Positions 11,592 to 23,180 of a DNA stretch of 64,000 bases are shown here, piece after piece. The stretch is taken from assembly GCA_027886175.1 (NCBI GenBank), contig JAJNNQ010000137.1, forward strand, positions 2,298,001 to 2,362,000. The letters are read 5' to 3'. The translations under genes were made by a program, and so were the position numbers. This DNA is from Phylloscopus collybita. Its lineage: Eukaryota > Chordata > Aves > Passeriformes > Phylloscopidae. The notes under the pieces are model-generated. The model was not told where the DNA came from. It saw only the letters and a list, made by a program, of their open reading frames with translations, and made no database searches. How positions within the stretch are numbered: position 1 is the first letter of the stretch; the number at the start of each line of letters is the position of its first letter.

Positions 11592-11846
11592 AGACCCTGT
11601 TTATCACCACCCTCACATGGAAGAATTTCTTCCTAATCTCTAATCCAAACCTGCCTTTCATCAGTGTGAAGCTATTCCCTGTGTCCTGTCCCTCCATCCT
11701 TTGTCTCAAGTCCCTGTTCAGCTCTCCTGGAGCTCCTTTAGGCATTGGAAAGGGCTTTAAGATCTCCCTGGAGTTTTCTCCAAGTGAACACCCCCAGCTC
11801 TCCCAGCCTGGCTCCAGAGCAGAGCTGCTCCAGCCCTTGGAGCACC
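11592..11846 (-). mobile_element. CR1 LINE fragment (second of a tandem pair)
   Basis: It starts at the same internal box as the neighbouring fragment (compare 11416-11448 with 11603-11634) and extends further upstream in the element, to the box at 11821-11846 that corresponds to 'caagggctggagcagctctg'. The overlap of shared sequence means this is not simply a continuation of the first copy: it is either a second insertion or a duplication within the element. Confidence 0.85.
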
Positions 11847-14800
11847 AACTTTTGCTGCTCTTTTTACCCTTCATGCTACAAAAGATTTCTAAATGGAACC
11901 AAGGTTCTGCTTAGGTTTACACAACAAACTCTGGCCTGGAATTATTCACCCTGTGTTTTCACCTCGGACAACATCAAGCATTGTGTGAGACTGAGTGCCA
12001 CAGTGCCACAACACTAAATGTGTGTAATTGCTAACACTGCTTTCCTCCTCTACACCACTGCACACAGCATGTCCTCAGCCTCCACCACCAATGGCCTTGG
12101 CAAGGACTCCCCTGTGGCTCTGGAAGAAGCTGATGGAAAGTTCTTGCTGGGTGGGAAGATGGGGAACACAGGAACTTTGACAGGAACCAGAGCTACGTTT
12201 GTGGCTAAGCCCAGATGTACTCTGACATTAGCAAAGCCTACAGTGTAGCTCCAACCAGCATTCCTCATTTCAGAGATGCATTGGGCCCAGGAAGTGGGAG
12301 TCATGTGAGAGTCAGTTATCTGCAGAGAGAAAAACTCATAAAAATGTTTTGAAATTAAAGAAAGGTGGAAAGTTTAACAAACAAGCCACAGCTGAACTTG
12401 CCAGGCTGCCTTTTCCCAGCTCACTCACACCTGAACCTCCAGCTACAATTTCCAGGGCAAACAGACTAAAGATGCAGAGCAGGAGGTAGCTCAGGATCCT
12501 CTGCCAGTGCTGTCTCTCCCAAAATCTGTCTTTTGAGGAAGTCACAGATACCCTGCTAGGCTGGATTTCATGCCACCCAACACAGTTTCCTTGACCTGTT
12601 TTAGGTGGGGACTTGAACTGCATCATTCCACCAATGTGCCTCCTTCTCTCCAGTGATGGTGAAAGGATCAAGGTTTCATTGGACACAAGTAAGTGTCCAT
12701 TCAGGCCAGATGAACCTTCAGGAGAAGTACCCTTGGGATGTCTAGAAAACAAAGAAATAAACAAAAGACAGAGCACAGAGAGGGACAGGAGATGTTTAGG
12801 AAGGAGAAGGGAGAGGGCACATTTTATTATGGTGAAAGAAATGCAGAGAGTCAGAGTGACACTGCAGAGAAAAAGCATCAAAGGAGGAGAGCTTAGCCCT
12901 GCTGCTGTCAGGAAACCTTGAGCAGTGCTGGAAGGAGGTGTTGGAGCACTCCAGAGCTCCTGAACATTCCCTATCCCTTATTTCACTTCAGCTTGGTCCT
13001 GCAGCACTCAGGTGCCTCTGAGCCTGTAAATATTGTAACCAAGGCATGGTGCTGCTCCTCATTAACATCTTCCCTGCTGTCCTCACTGTAAAAGCAGCCA
13101 GGAAAAGTTTCACATCTGAGACAAACACCACAATTAAGCTGTCGCTGGCCTAACGAGGCTCTGGCTATACCCAACCAAGCACAGACCATGTGCTTGGCAA
13201 TGGCTCTGTGGCCTGACAAGGTTTCCCTGAACCCCACTCCAGCCCAACTCAGGGGCTGTCCCACGCCAGGGCAGCTCCCAACAGAAAAACAAAAACCCCT
13301 CCCATGCTGTGGGGACAAGGGGAGCTGAGCAGTGTGGATGCAAGGCATGAAGGATCAGAGGGACTGCCCCCAGGATTGTTTGGTTTCTGCCTCTGTGTGC
13401 TTGGCAGACCCAGAGCTGCTCATTACCTACCTTCACTGCCTGCACCACGTCCCCCTCCTTGGCCAAGGGCTCACAGGAGGCTGTGCCTGCTCCGTTTGCT
13501 CTGCAGCCTGGTATTTGCAGAGGTTTTTCCAGGAGGCAGATGCAATCTCTCTCCTGGCCTCCCAGGAGAGCTCCCAGCTAGCAGATCTCTGGCGAGGCCA
13601 CAACACAGACCTTTTGCTACCTTTATCTACCCAAACAGAATTTATGAGCAGGGGAAAAGTCAGAGACCACCTTATTCTTTAGCCCGAGGTCACAGGAGTC
13701 CTGGTTTCTTGCAGCTTGGTCGGATGAGAGTGAAAATGTGGCAGCCTCACAGCTAACAGGGTTTTGCCTCAAACTTAAAATAGAAAAGGAAGGAGGAAAA
13801 GAAAAAGCTGTGTTGTTATTGGTTGGGGGGGAAGAAAGCAACTTTCTGTCATTTTGACAAGGCCACATGATGGAGGCCCCCTAAAAAACATTTGCAAAGT
13901 TGCAGCGAGCAAAGCTTCCAAGTGAGGAAGCCATAGCAACCCGTGCCAGAGACCAAAGGGGACGATCAATGTTTGCAATTAAAATCCCCTTTGTTTCGTG
14001 CCATTCACACGCAGCAACCCTTACATTTTGGCCATCTGAGCGTACTCCACCAGAGGTTGAGCCCGGGCTTTGTTCTGTGTCCTGTTCATTCTCTTCAGGC
14101 AGGAAACAAGAGCCATCCCAGGCAGCCAATTGTCTGAACCCTGCTTGCTTTTGTTCTCAGAGAACACAAGGTTCCCCCCCCCCTCACCCCGCCTTTATTA
14201 TTTTTTTTTTTTAATTCTCCACAATACATCCTTCAAAACTAAATTAGCAATACTCTATATAGTCTAATTGTGTTTTCAGGGGCACAACAATGCGGGCGCA
14301 GGGAGAGAACAATGCAGCGGCGGCTCGTTATTAAAGGGGAAAAAAAATAAATTAAAATTTCAACAGAGATGATACTTAGGTTGGGCACCCACTTCCCCCC
14401 CCCCCCCCCCCCAAAAAAAAAAAGGGAGTTTGAGCATATTTTTATTTCCCTGCCTATCTTTTGTACCAGCTTTGCCTAATAACAGGTTGGTTTGGTTTAA
14501 ACAAGGAGTGGGTTTCCCAGAGCTTCTCCTGAGAAACTGCACCAGGCAGAGCCCCTGAGCTGGGGGCAGAGCTGCCCCACTTAGCTCTAGAATGAGGCAA
14601 CTAAAATCACTGAATCTTCGTATGATGATCTGCCCACATCCCACGGGAAGGACCTTCAGCGCTGCAGAACAACCCTCTGTCAATTTGAACCTAAAGGTCT
14701 GGTAGAAATGTAAAGCTATTATCACCTAGCAAATACATCATCCTCCTGAAAGAGAGTAAAAGGAAAGGAGAGTCTGGGGAATCAGGGAAAAAAATCAGCC

Positions 14801-14854
14801 TGGTTTCAATGCTCAGAAAAATCTTGGGAGTGAAGAGTCAAGCAATCTGTCTCT
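11847..14854. other. Mostly unassigned, partly conserved-looking non-coding DNA
   Basis: No exon or named repeat is recognised. Frames of 181 and 150 codons occur at about 12336-12881 (minus) and 13304-13756 (plus) without domains. A C18/A11 homopolymer junction lies at 14395-14423. The segment at 13880-14060 lacks repeats and has an unhurried, composition-balanced look that could mark conserved non-coding DNA, which cannot be tested here. Confidence 0.4.
14395..14423 (+). repeat. C18-A11 homopolymer junction
   Basis: A run of 18 C at 14395-14412 passes directly into 11 A at 14413-14423. This is simple sequence and the lengths are likely unreliable in any assembly. Confidence 0.92.
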
Positions 14855-15075
14855 TAGCACCTAGAAAATGGCAAGGGGATAAGTAGCATCCGGCCTCAAT
14901 TTCCAAGGAACAAATCACATCCAACCAACCCAATTTCCTCCTATGACAGTGTAATGACCCTTGTGGGTCAGGGGAGCAGCAGCAGATGTAAGACAGCTTA
15001 ACCTCAGCAAAGCTCTTGACATGCTCACGCAACATCCTCTCCATCAATAAATGCCTCGGCTACTTGATCACCCCA
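14855..15075 (+). pseudogene. Eroded CR1 ORF2 reverse-transcriptase fragment
   Basis: The plus strand resembles the part of CR1 ORF2 that encodes the reverse-transcriptase segment around the 'DFSKAFDTV' motif: see 'caaccaacccaatttcctcc' at about 14921-14940 and 'cctcagcaaagctcttgaca' at about 15002-15021. The frame is broken by substitutions and indels, and no continuous reading frame survives. It is the only CR1 protein-coding remnant I found here. The assignment rests on memory of the family, without an alignment. Confidence 0.6.
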
Positions 15076-15282
15076 AACTGGCAATTGGTGTGATCAAAAA
15101 TCAGCCAAGTTGTTTGGGGCAGTTGGCAAAGGTCCGTTTGGGCCTCCCTCCCTCTCACATTTCACCTTGCTGAGTCAAATCCTTTGTGGAGCTGCCAAGG
15201 GGGAGCAGGAAGTGGACAAGAAAGAGTGAAAGAGTTGCAGACATGGCTGCAGTCTGGAGCACAGCCAGCATGAGGAAAGGAG

Positions 15283-15336
15283 TTTGGAGCTGATGGCCTC
15301 ACTGCTCTTTTCCAATCTTAACCATCCTGTGTTTCC
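15283..15336 (+). mobile_element. CR1 3'-terminal scrap, perhaps the same element as 14855-15075
   Basis: The words 'ctgctcttttccaatcttaa' and 'ccatcctgtg' at about 15302-15332 match the end of CR1. It has the same orientation as the reverse-transcriptase fragment just upstream, so the two may be one CR1 copy with a large internal deletion. It is short and the call is tentative. Confidence 0.5.
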
Positions 15337-15357
15337 CTGGAGGACATGAGAGCCACC

Positions 15358-16097
15358 GCCTCTGTCTTGGGTTGCAATATGTAACCAAAGGTGTAAATTC
15401 TATTTGCCATCTGTTGGAACTGGCTGGGGAGGTGTTTTCTTTGTCTCTTGTTTAACCCATTCCTCATAACTCCAGGGGGGAGGGTATCTTCTGCTAATGG
15501 GCCAGCTGTTAAAACCAGGTGGAGCAGTGTTCCTTATCTCTTCCACAACCCATCCTCCCTCCAGGGGGATATCTGCTGTTAATGGGTCATTGAGGCTCAC
15601 TGCATGGCTGAAAACATTCCATCATCCCATTGGGAGAGGCTCCACCCAGTGGGAGGAGCCCAGCATTCCTACCTGGATAAAACCTGCAGTTCAGAACACC
15701 AGCACAGCCTGTTTGCACTGGATTTCCCAGAGGAAGACCAGACCCATCTCACCACCACTGGACTCTTCTACAGGATCATCTCTACTCCAACCACATCTGT
15801 CACTCCAGGAGGATTTATTTTGATTGCTCCCAACATCCTAACCAACAGGGTGTCAGGTCGTATTTCTGACTCTGTCAGGGTTTCTAGGATGGTTGGTTGG
15901 TTGGGTTTTTGTACTACTACATTTGTATTTTTAATATTCCTAGTAAAGAACTGTTATTCCTACTCCCATATCTTTGCCTGAAAGCCCCTAATTGCAAAAT
16001 CATAATAATTTGGAGGGAGGGGGTTTACATTCTCCATTCCAAGGAAAGCTCCAGCTTTCCCTGGCGGACACCTGTCTTTCCAAACCAAGACAGCCTC
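15358..16097 (+). mobile_element. Solo LTR, group D, plus strand, perfect 5-bp TSD
   Basis: The LTR spans 15363-16092 (730 bp) with inverted ends TGTCTTGG and CCAAGACA. It is flanked by identical 'gcctc' at 15358-15362 and 16093-16097. A TATA-like 'ggataaaacc' lies at about 15675-15684 and a variant polyadenylation signal (AGTAAA) at 15942-15947. A second copy lies inverted at 20710-21480. A 5-bp duplication is common for class III (ERVL-like) elements and for some class II, so the class is not fixed. There is no internal region. Confidence 0.93.
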
Positions 16098-17054
16098 AAA
16101 ACAGTGATCAGAAGCACTGACCACTCAATGATCATTTCCTCAGAGTGCTGGTGGTAAGATGCAAATGCTCAGGGGAGTCTACAAAACATAAAAAATACCC
16201 CCAAAACCATGCTCATGTCTCTCCTGACACCTGCAGGTCTTTCTGTTGAAGTGATGGGATGAATCTGCAGACACTGGCCATGATACAGTCCTTTGGTGGG
16301 AGGCAGAACTGATCCCGACTTTCTACTTGGAAAGAAAACTCGAATAATTCACTAAAAATGCAATGCAGAGTTCTGCAAGCTCCTCCAATCCCACACACTG
16401 GTCTTGGGACTGATGGAAAAACATCATTGCTGGGTTGGAAAATTTAAAACAAAAGTGGGGCAAAGAAAATATTTCACATCTGGCTTTAAGACACATTTAA
16501 AAATAAACTTTGAACCTCCAGACATGGAGATTGAAGTAAAATACCAACTCCCTTCCCTCCTGCACTCAAATTGGGAGATATTGATGGCTTAAAGACCTTG
16601 TCTTAATTTTCTCCATGACTAATCTATTCAGTTTTCACTTAAGGAACCCTCTGTGGTATAATGAGACAGCTGTTGCCTTCTATCCCTCCCCCAACTCCCC
16701 CAGCTAGGAAATTAAATTTAAAACCACTGCTTTAAATAGGCCTGGCACTGTTTCATCTCTTCTTGAGCTGCTCTGGGAGCTTCTTATCCATAAGTGCAGG
16801 TGTCAGGTCAATCAAAATCCACCCAGCTCTTCAGGTCTGCCCAAGTCGGTGATTTGTAGGGAAATGGAGAGGTAAAACTTATAGATCTCACCCCTGTGGG
16901 CTGTGGCATGAGTTGGGTTTATTGGTTGTTTGGTTGTTTGTTTGTTTCCAAGTGGTAGATGGGTTTGCTTTGGGGCTTTAAGGTAAATTCTAGGATTCTA
17001 GACTAGGTTGTATCAAAATAGAGATGAGGAAGGATTTTTATTTTTTTTTTTGTG
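16098..17054. other. Unassigned stretch
   Basis: A GTTT-rich patch at about 16920-16948 and a T run ending at 17051 are the only notable features. No gene is recognised. Confidence 0.5.
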
Positions 17055-17182
17055 ATGAGGGATCCTAAAGATCATCTAATTCCAACCCCCTGCCACAGGC
17101 AAGCTCCCACCATCCCAGGTTGCTCCAAGCCCCATCCAGCTTGTCCTTGAACATTTTCAGGGCTGGAACAGCCACAGCTTGG
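17055..17182 (-). mobile_element. Degraded CR1 3'-end fragment
   Basis: Minus strand shows the 'ggatggggcttggagcaacc' box (about 17123-17142) and 'gatgatctttaggatc' (about 17058-17073). The 'ggtgtccctgcccatg' box is partly deleted. A T run abuts its 3' side. Confidence 0.83.
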
Positions 17183-19012
17183 AGTCATGAAATTGCCTCT
17201 GTTTGTTTACTTCAAACTGCTGTGGACTAAAACCTGGTGTCTGTTGTTGGCCTTCACAGTGAGATCTGCTGGCTCAGAGTGGACACTCAGTATCCCAGGG
17301 CCACCAGAGAGGGTGGCAGAGCCAACCTCACCCCGCAGGTTTGGAGATTTGGTCTCACAAAAGCACTTCAGAAAAAGGTGACTTGGCAGTTGTTCCCTTA
17401 ATGACTCTGAAATTAGCAGCTGCAGACAGAAAATGAGGTATTTTAATGTAACATGGGGAAGACATTCCTCTGCTTCTTGCTCCTAGGATTTGACTGGGAG
17501 AAAATCACATGAAGAACAACAGAGTTTCTGCAGACTTCCCTTTTATGTCAACAATGTAGTTTAGACTCTCACCTGAGCCCCCCTTTCATGCTGCTCCCCT
17601 CTCTTGCTTCTGCATTTCCCTTCTCTCACTCACTTTTAACTCCCTTTGATCTCTCTGCCATGTCTCGTAGCCTGTTTAGACTCAGTCTTCAGCTTAAACC
17701 AAATCAGCTCCATTAAAATAAATCTCACTTAAAGCAAAGAAAATACAGAGCACATGGGAGTGTCAATGTCACAGCCTGTCCCTAAATTGCTGAGGGGCTG
17801 GTTGGAGAGCTTCTGGGTCAAGGAGCCATCCCTTTTCTGTACATATTTAACACCCATTCACGTCCCATATTCACCTGTCCTTACCCTAAGAAGTTCAGAG
17901 CATCCTCTGCAGAGTTCCTCACCCATCAGATTCTCCCAGTAACTCTGGCAACACCAGGGGCTGCTTCGGGCAGCTGGAAAATCTACTCTCCCAGAATAAA
18001 ACATCATGGAAAAAAATAAAAATAGGCTTTTCACTGGCTTTTTTGAGCTCTCATTTGACTATTATACCAAGAAGGGACCTAGTCAGCCCAGCAGAGGCCC
18101 CAGATCCACGGACAGCTGTATTCCAAAAATTACCCAGACACTGTATTGCATATTTTATGCCATATTTTTACTGACCAAGTCCTTCCTGATGCCATATCCT
18201 TATGGCATTTCCTTCTGGCACGTGGAAAGAATTGGTGAACATTACAGAACATCTGGCATTGCAATCATATAAATCACTGCAACCATGATTTACCTGGAAG
18301 GTCACCACATCTGTAGAAGGACACAGGGGAGGTTCTGGGAAAAAAAAAAAAAATAAGAAGGATTAACTTCCTGAGAAATGTCTTCTGCAAATAAAGCCAA
18401 TGAAATGACACTTTGGTATATTGGAAAGGGGGAGGAAGGGCAGAGACAAGAGGATGCACGTAAAATGAGGGAGGGAGGCTGAGAATGGCTCTCTCTGTCT
18501 CAGACGACAGGAATGAGACAGATATTCAATGCAAAGGAAATCTCTTGTCTTCCAAAGTGTAATTAGACTGAGGGACTCATTTCCATAAGATGTCAATGAG
18601 GCCAGGAACTCAGCCAGACACGAGGATGGCTCGGACATTTATGAGGATAACCCGAACATCTGAAGTTGTAACAGCCGATGTAAAATAAAAAACTCTCAGG
18701 AGGGATCTAACATCCTCTGCTTCAGACTTTAGATTAATCTCTTAGTTATTAGGAGGATACCTTTCTGTGGGGGAACAAATTATTTTCCCTCTGTCTTGGA
18801 GTGTACCAACACTTTTCTTTGAACCTTCTGCCAATGATCTCAGTCAGGAGCAGTGTTCTGCTTTGACAGCCCAGATCCCTGGGTGCTGGGAGAGCCCCAG
18901 TGTGAAGGGGAGAAGATATCCCTTAATTATGTGTATTTTGTGATCTAGCTTAGATGCCAAAGTGAGAGCAGAAGACAAACTCTGCACATGAAGGCAAAAC
19001 CTTGCTGGTCCC

Positions 19013-19049
<37 letters not shown>

Positions 19050-20704
19050 TACCCTGGGGTTCTTCACCCTGGATTCTCTGTGTGGGCCAGAACAGCAGAA
19101 CATCTGTACCCTCAGCCCATGAGGAACACATCATCTTAGTTGTCCTGCTGTATCCCCCACTCTGGACACCCAGGAGCCCTCACTCCCTCAGTCCATGAGG
19201 AAACACCAACCCTCTTTGCCTTTATTCTGCTTCTGCTTTGCCATCCCCTGTGCTCCCTTTCCAGTTTTAAAGGTTTGTGGGTGGAGATGGAGCATTACTG
19301 GTGTGAACTCTGTGGATAAATCAGCCAGAGAGTTTGCACTAAACACAGGGATTTTGCAGGCCAGGAATTTGGAGGCCAGTGTGTCTCACCATGAAAATTT
19401 GTGCTGTGGTGTGGAAATCAGCCTCATCATTAAAAGGTGTTAATCAGTTCACTCCTTCCAACCTGGAGCAGGTCTTTTACTCTGTGATTGAGGTGGGTTG
19501 GTCTGTGGCATCCCTTCCTTGGCAGGAGGGAGCAGGAATGTTCATGGGCTGGGATTTGCTGCAGTTCCTCGGGTGATTTTGAACAGCAAAATATCCCCTG
19601 GGATGAGAGAGATCCATGGTGAGGCTGCTGTAGGTCCAAACAGCTCCCACTCCAGGTATCTGCATCCATCAAGCCTTGGGATTTTGTCTCCCACATTTCC
19701 TCTGTCCAAGCTCTCTCTCCCCTTCATGTCCCTGAGAGCCCCACAGCATCAAGGAGCAACTTTTGATGAACTGCCCATTTCCCAGTGGAAAAGGCCAGGA
19801 GGCCACATCTTTGGTTGGGTGATGGGAATCTTTAGATGTATTCCAGCTACAGAAAAATGAAAATGTCCTTTAGATCAGGGTAACTAATCCTGCTTATGCT
19901 GTAAAGCCCTGGATGAACAGTCGATTCTACTTTTTTTTTTTTTTTTGTCAGATCCTAATCTGACACACTGATAATGAAGAAAGGGAGGAGAAATCACAGG
20001 GAGGAAATCAGGAAGAAAGCTGTGTCATCAGGGAGGGGTGGGGGATTTGCAGGTCAGGAGGGGAAAGGGAAGGGGGAAAGGGAGGGAGCATGGACAAGCT
20101 TTAAAATTAAATTGAATATTAGGAGCTGGAAAGTCTAATGGAGACAGGCTGCCCTGAAAGCGATACAGGCTGGAGATGGAGAGAGACAAAGGATGACAGC
20201 GGATCAGTTTAAGCATGAAAGAATGGAAAGGAAGAGAATAATAATGTTGGCTTGTAAGGCTGAAATCAGATTATAGCTTCCTCCAGTGAATTAACTCTCC
20301 CCTAATGTAGTGCAGGGGGCTTTGCAGAGCTGGTGAGACCCCCCTGTTGGGTGGCACTGGGACATTAAACTGAGATGTGCGTGTGTCTCATTATAACCCT
20401 GGCCATGTTAAATCTCTCAGAGGGCACCCATGCCTGGGGCATGCTCTGGATATTCCTGTGGGGAGGGAGATGTCAGAGGTGTTTGGGGTTTAGAGGAGGC
20501 CATTCAGTGAAATGGATACCTGTATTTGTGTGAGGGTGTGACATTAAATTTTCACTGTGTTTGTGTCACCCTAAGGTCCCAGGCTGTCTCCTCAGGATGG
20601 GGCTGACAGGGGGTCAGCCCTGCTGACCTGCAGCAGGGGGTCCCAAGGTATCCAGAAGCTCCTGGCCCATCCCCAGCAGGTGAGATGACCCAGGACTGTG
20701 ATGG
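17183..20704. other. Unassigned AT-rich non-coding stretch
   Basis: Holds an A run at about 18340-18353, the 33-nt T run at 19016-19048, a shorter T run at about 19931-19946 and a G/A-rich patch at 20035-20095. An 8-bp perfect inverted repeat with a 4-nt loop lies at 18189-18208. No exon or named transposon recognised. Confidence 0.45.
19016..19048 (+). repeat. Poly-T run (about 33 nt)
   Basis: Uninterrupted T homopolymer; no retroposon body is recognised on the minus strand upstream of it. Confidence 0.9.
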
Positions 20705-21485
20705 AGGAGTGTCTTGGTTTGGAAAGACAGGTATCTGCCAGGGAAAGCTGGAGTTTCCCTTGGAGTGGAGAATGTAAACCCCTCACCCCCACCAAATTAT
20801 AATTTTGCAATCACGGGCTTTCAGGCAAAGATTTGGGAATAGGAATAACAGTTCTTTACTAGGAATATTAACAATACAAATGTAGTAGAAAAACAAAACC
20901 ATCCAACCAAACTAGCAAACAAACAAACAACAATTTTGGAGAACCCTGACAGAGTCAGAGCTACAACCTGACACCCTGTTGGTCAGGGTGTTGGGAGCAG
21001 TCCAAAAGTGAGTTCCCCTGGAGTGGCAGATGTGGTTCTGGTGGAGTAGAGATGATCCTGTAGAACAAGGGTCCAGTGATGGTGAGAAGGGTCCAGTGGG
21101 TAAGAGGGATCCAGTCTTCTTACAGGAATCAGGTGAAGCTAGATACCTTGTGTTCCTTTGTTTCAGTTTTTATCCAGGTAGGAATGGTTGGCTCCCCCGA
21201 CTGGGTGGAGCATCTCACAATAGGATGATGGAATGTGGATAGTCTATTTTGAGGATGTGTGCTTTTAGGGGTGTCTTAATGGTCCATTAGCAGAAAATAT
21301 TCCCCCTGGAGGGAAAGAGATGAGAAACAATGCTCTACCTGGTTTTAAGAGTTGGCCCATTATCAGAAGGCATCTGCCCCTCTCCCGCCCAGAGTTACAA
21401 GAGATAAAGAAAAAACATCTCTTCAACTGCTTTTAACAAATGAAATAGAATACACACCCCTGGCTCCGCAACCCAGGACAAGGAA
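20705..21485 (-). mobile_element. Solo LTR, group D, minus strand, near-perfect 5-bp TSD
   Basis: The LTR spans 20710-21480 (771 bp) and is the reverse-complement relative of the LTR at 15363. Ends are TGTCTTGG and CCAGGACA. Flanks are 'aggag' (20705-20709) and 'aggaa' (21481-21485), a duplication with one later substitution. The variant polyadenylation signal appears as TTTACT at 20855-20860. Length differences from the other copy come from several small indels. No internal retroviral region remains. Confidence 0.9.
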
Positions 21486-22507
21486 GCAGCTGGAGGTCAG
21501 GAAGAGGGTGTGGGATCTCACACTTGTGGTGTTCCTCAATGGACTGAGCAGAGCTGGAGATGTTGTAGGGGCATTGGGCACTCCAGCTAACAGCAACAGC
21601 ATCCTCTCCTTTGTGGAGATTTGGCTGGGGAAGAGGAGCCTGGATGGGAGCCAAAATAATTTTTATTTTTCTCAACCATATTCATGAGTGTCTGAGCCAG
21701 CAGAGCCCAGCCTTTATGTTGTTGTTCCTCCAGCTCTCTAGGATCTTAGATCAGGATGACAGCGGGATGAAGTCCAGCTCAATAGGCATCCTTCCCTCTC
21801 TCCCTCCTGCCAAATCTTCTCATTTGTGTCCTTGTGGCTGTAGCCTGTTAATCCTGCCCAAGCAGGATTAGCTTGATTTGAGATTATCAGTGCAAACACC
21901 TGAGCTCTCCCAGTGGTTATTTATTACTGGGGGACATGTAGAAGCTTTCATCTGCATGAGACCTGCTAGGATCCCTCTCCTTGGTGCTCCCAGACCATCA
22001 GGTGTGAATGGAAAACCTTTAATCAAAGAGGAAAAGAGGTGAGGGAGTCACAGGACTCAGGGAAAGACAAAGGCAGGGGTGCTCAAAGAGCTGGAATGAG
22101 CTCTCCATAAGGAGTATGAGTATAATCTGGGATGCTGCAGAGATGACCAGGAAGGCATGAGATGGAATACATAAAGTCAAGAGTGTCAAGGAAAGGATGA
22201 GTGGATAATGGTTGCTCATGGACATTTCCAGAGCAGGAGCTTGGGGAAAGCAGAGAAAGCTGTGGAGTTTCTTGCCACAGATACATAGCTGGTGCTCAGA
22301 GTTAACGAGGGTTCAGGGAAGAGCAGAGAAGTTCAAAGAAAAATCCAGACAGTGTTATTAAATTCAGGGAGAACATATGAAAGTCCCTGAGTCTCAAATG
22401 GCTGGAGGCAGGGAAAGTACCAGGGAGGAAACTCCACAAACCCTTGCCTTGTCCTTATGCATTATTCATATGCCTGCAGCTACTTTTGGAGAACCAGTTG
22501 GGAGGAA
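21486..22507. other. Unassigned stretch
   Basis: No gene or named repeat recognised. Confidence 0.5.
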
Positions 22508-22578
22508 CATGAGCAGGGACACCTTCCACTATCCCAGGATGCTCCAAGCTGTCCAACCTGGCCTTGGACACTGTCAGG
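22508..22578 (-). mobile_element. CR1 fragment, left part, split by an LTR
   Basis: The CR1 3' region is read on the minus strand from the 'ccatg' box of the element into 'ggccttggacactgtcagg' on the plus strand at 22560-22578, where it stops at an LTR. It resumes at 23181 exactly where CR1 should continue. Confidence 0.88.
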
Positions 22579-23180
22579 TGTTACAAATAAACAAGGCAGG
22601 AGATAATTATTAGCTCCTTAAATGCCTTTATTAAAAGGGGAAAGCTCAAGGGATCACCTATGCAACTACTGCTGCTCCCTCAAGCACCAATGAGGAGAAG
22701 GCCTGTATCAATTCTGCTGCTCATGCTGCAGAGCCAAGAGCTCATCCTTGTGGAAATTCCCAGGAACTTGTTGGGCTCATTTTAGTCCAGGGATGTATTT
22801 TTTTCCAAGTGCCTTAAGTTATGGTGAGGAGGCGAAAAGCCTCCACAGAGAGCCTGATGTCTCGCCAGCCCCGTGGCATCCTTTGTGGGTCTGGATTTTG
22901 TGCTGACTCGTTGTTGCTGGGGGTTTTTGGTGTTGATTGTACTTTTGGTTCTGGTAAGGCCTCATGGGAGTCCCTGTGATTTCCATAATAGGCATTGGTT
23001 TCAGCTTGATGAGCAGGTAGGGAGTCTGCAGGAAGGGCAGAGAGCAGGCAGGGAGCAGCAGAACCTCAACAAGAGATAAGGGCACACAAAACTGGGTTAC
23101 AAACTGGGTACAAACCATTCAAGATAACGATATGCATAACCATCAACACAACTAGCAGTCATGGAGTTCCACCCACGTCA
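22579..23180 (-). mobile_element. Solo LTR, group E, nested inside CR1
   Basis: This 602-bp block begins TGTTAC and ends GTCA on the plus strand. A polyadenylation signal on the minus strand (seen as TTTATT at 22627-22632) lies about 50 bases from its minus-strand 3' end, so the LTR is in minus orientation. Flanks are 'tcagg' (22574-22578) and 'ccagg' (23181-23185): a 5-bp duplication with one mismatch. CR1 sequence is continuous across the junction once it is removed. There is no second copy in the window and no internal gene. Confidence 0.87.

Noticed and set aside
11213..11914. 233-codon open frame, plus strand
   Set aside because: It lies almost wholly on the antisense strand of two CR1 3' fragments, which are non-coding, and similar frames occur at other CR1 copies.
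12336..12881. 181-codon open frame, minus strand
   Set aside because: No domain or composition suggesting a real protein; hydrophobic stretches look accidental.
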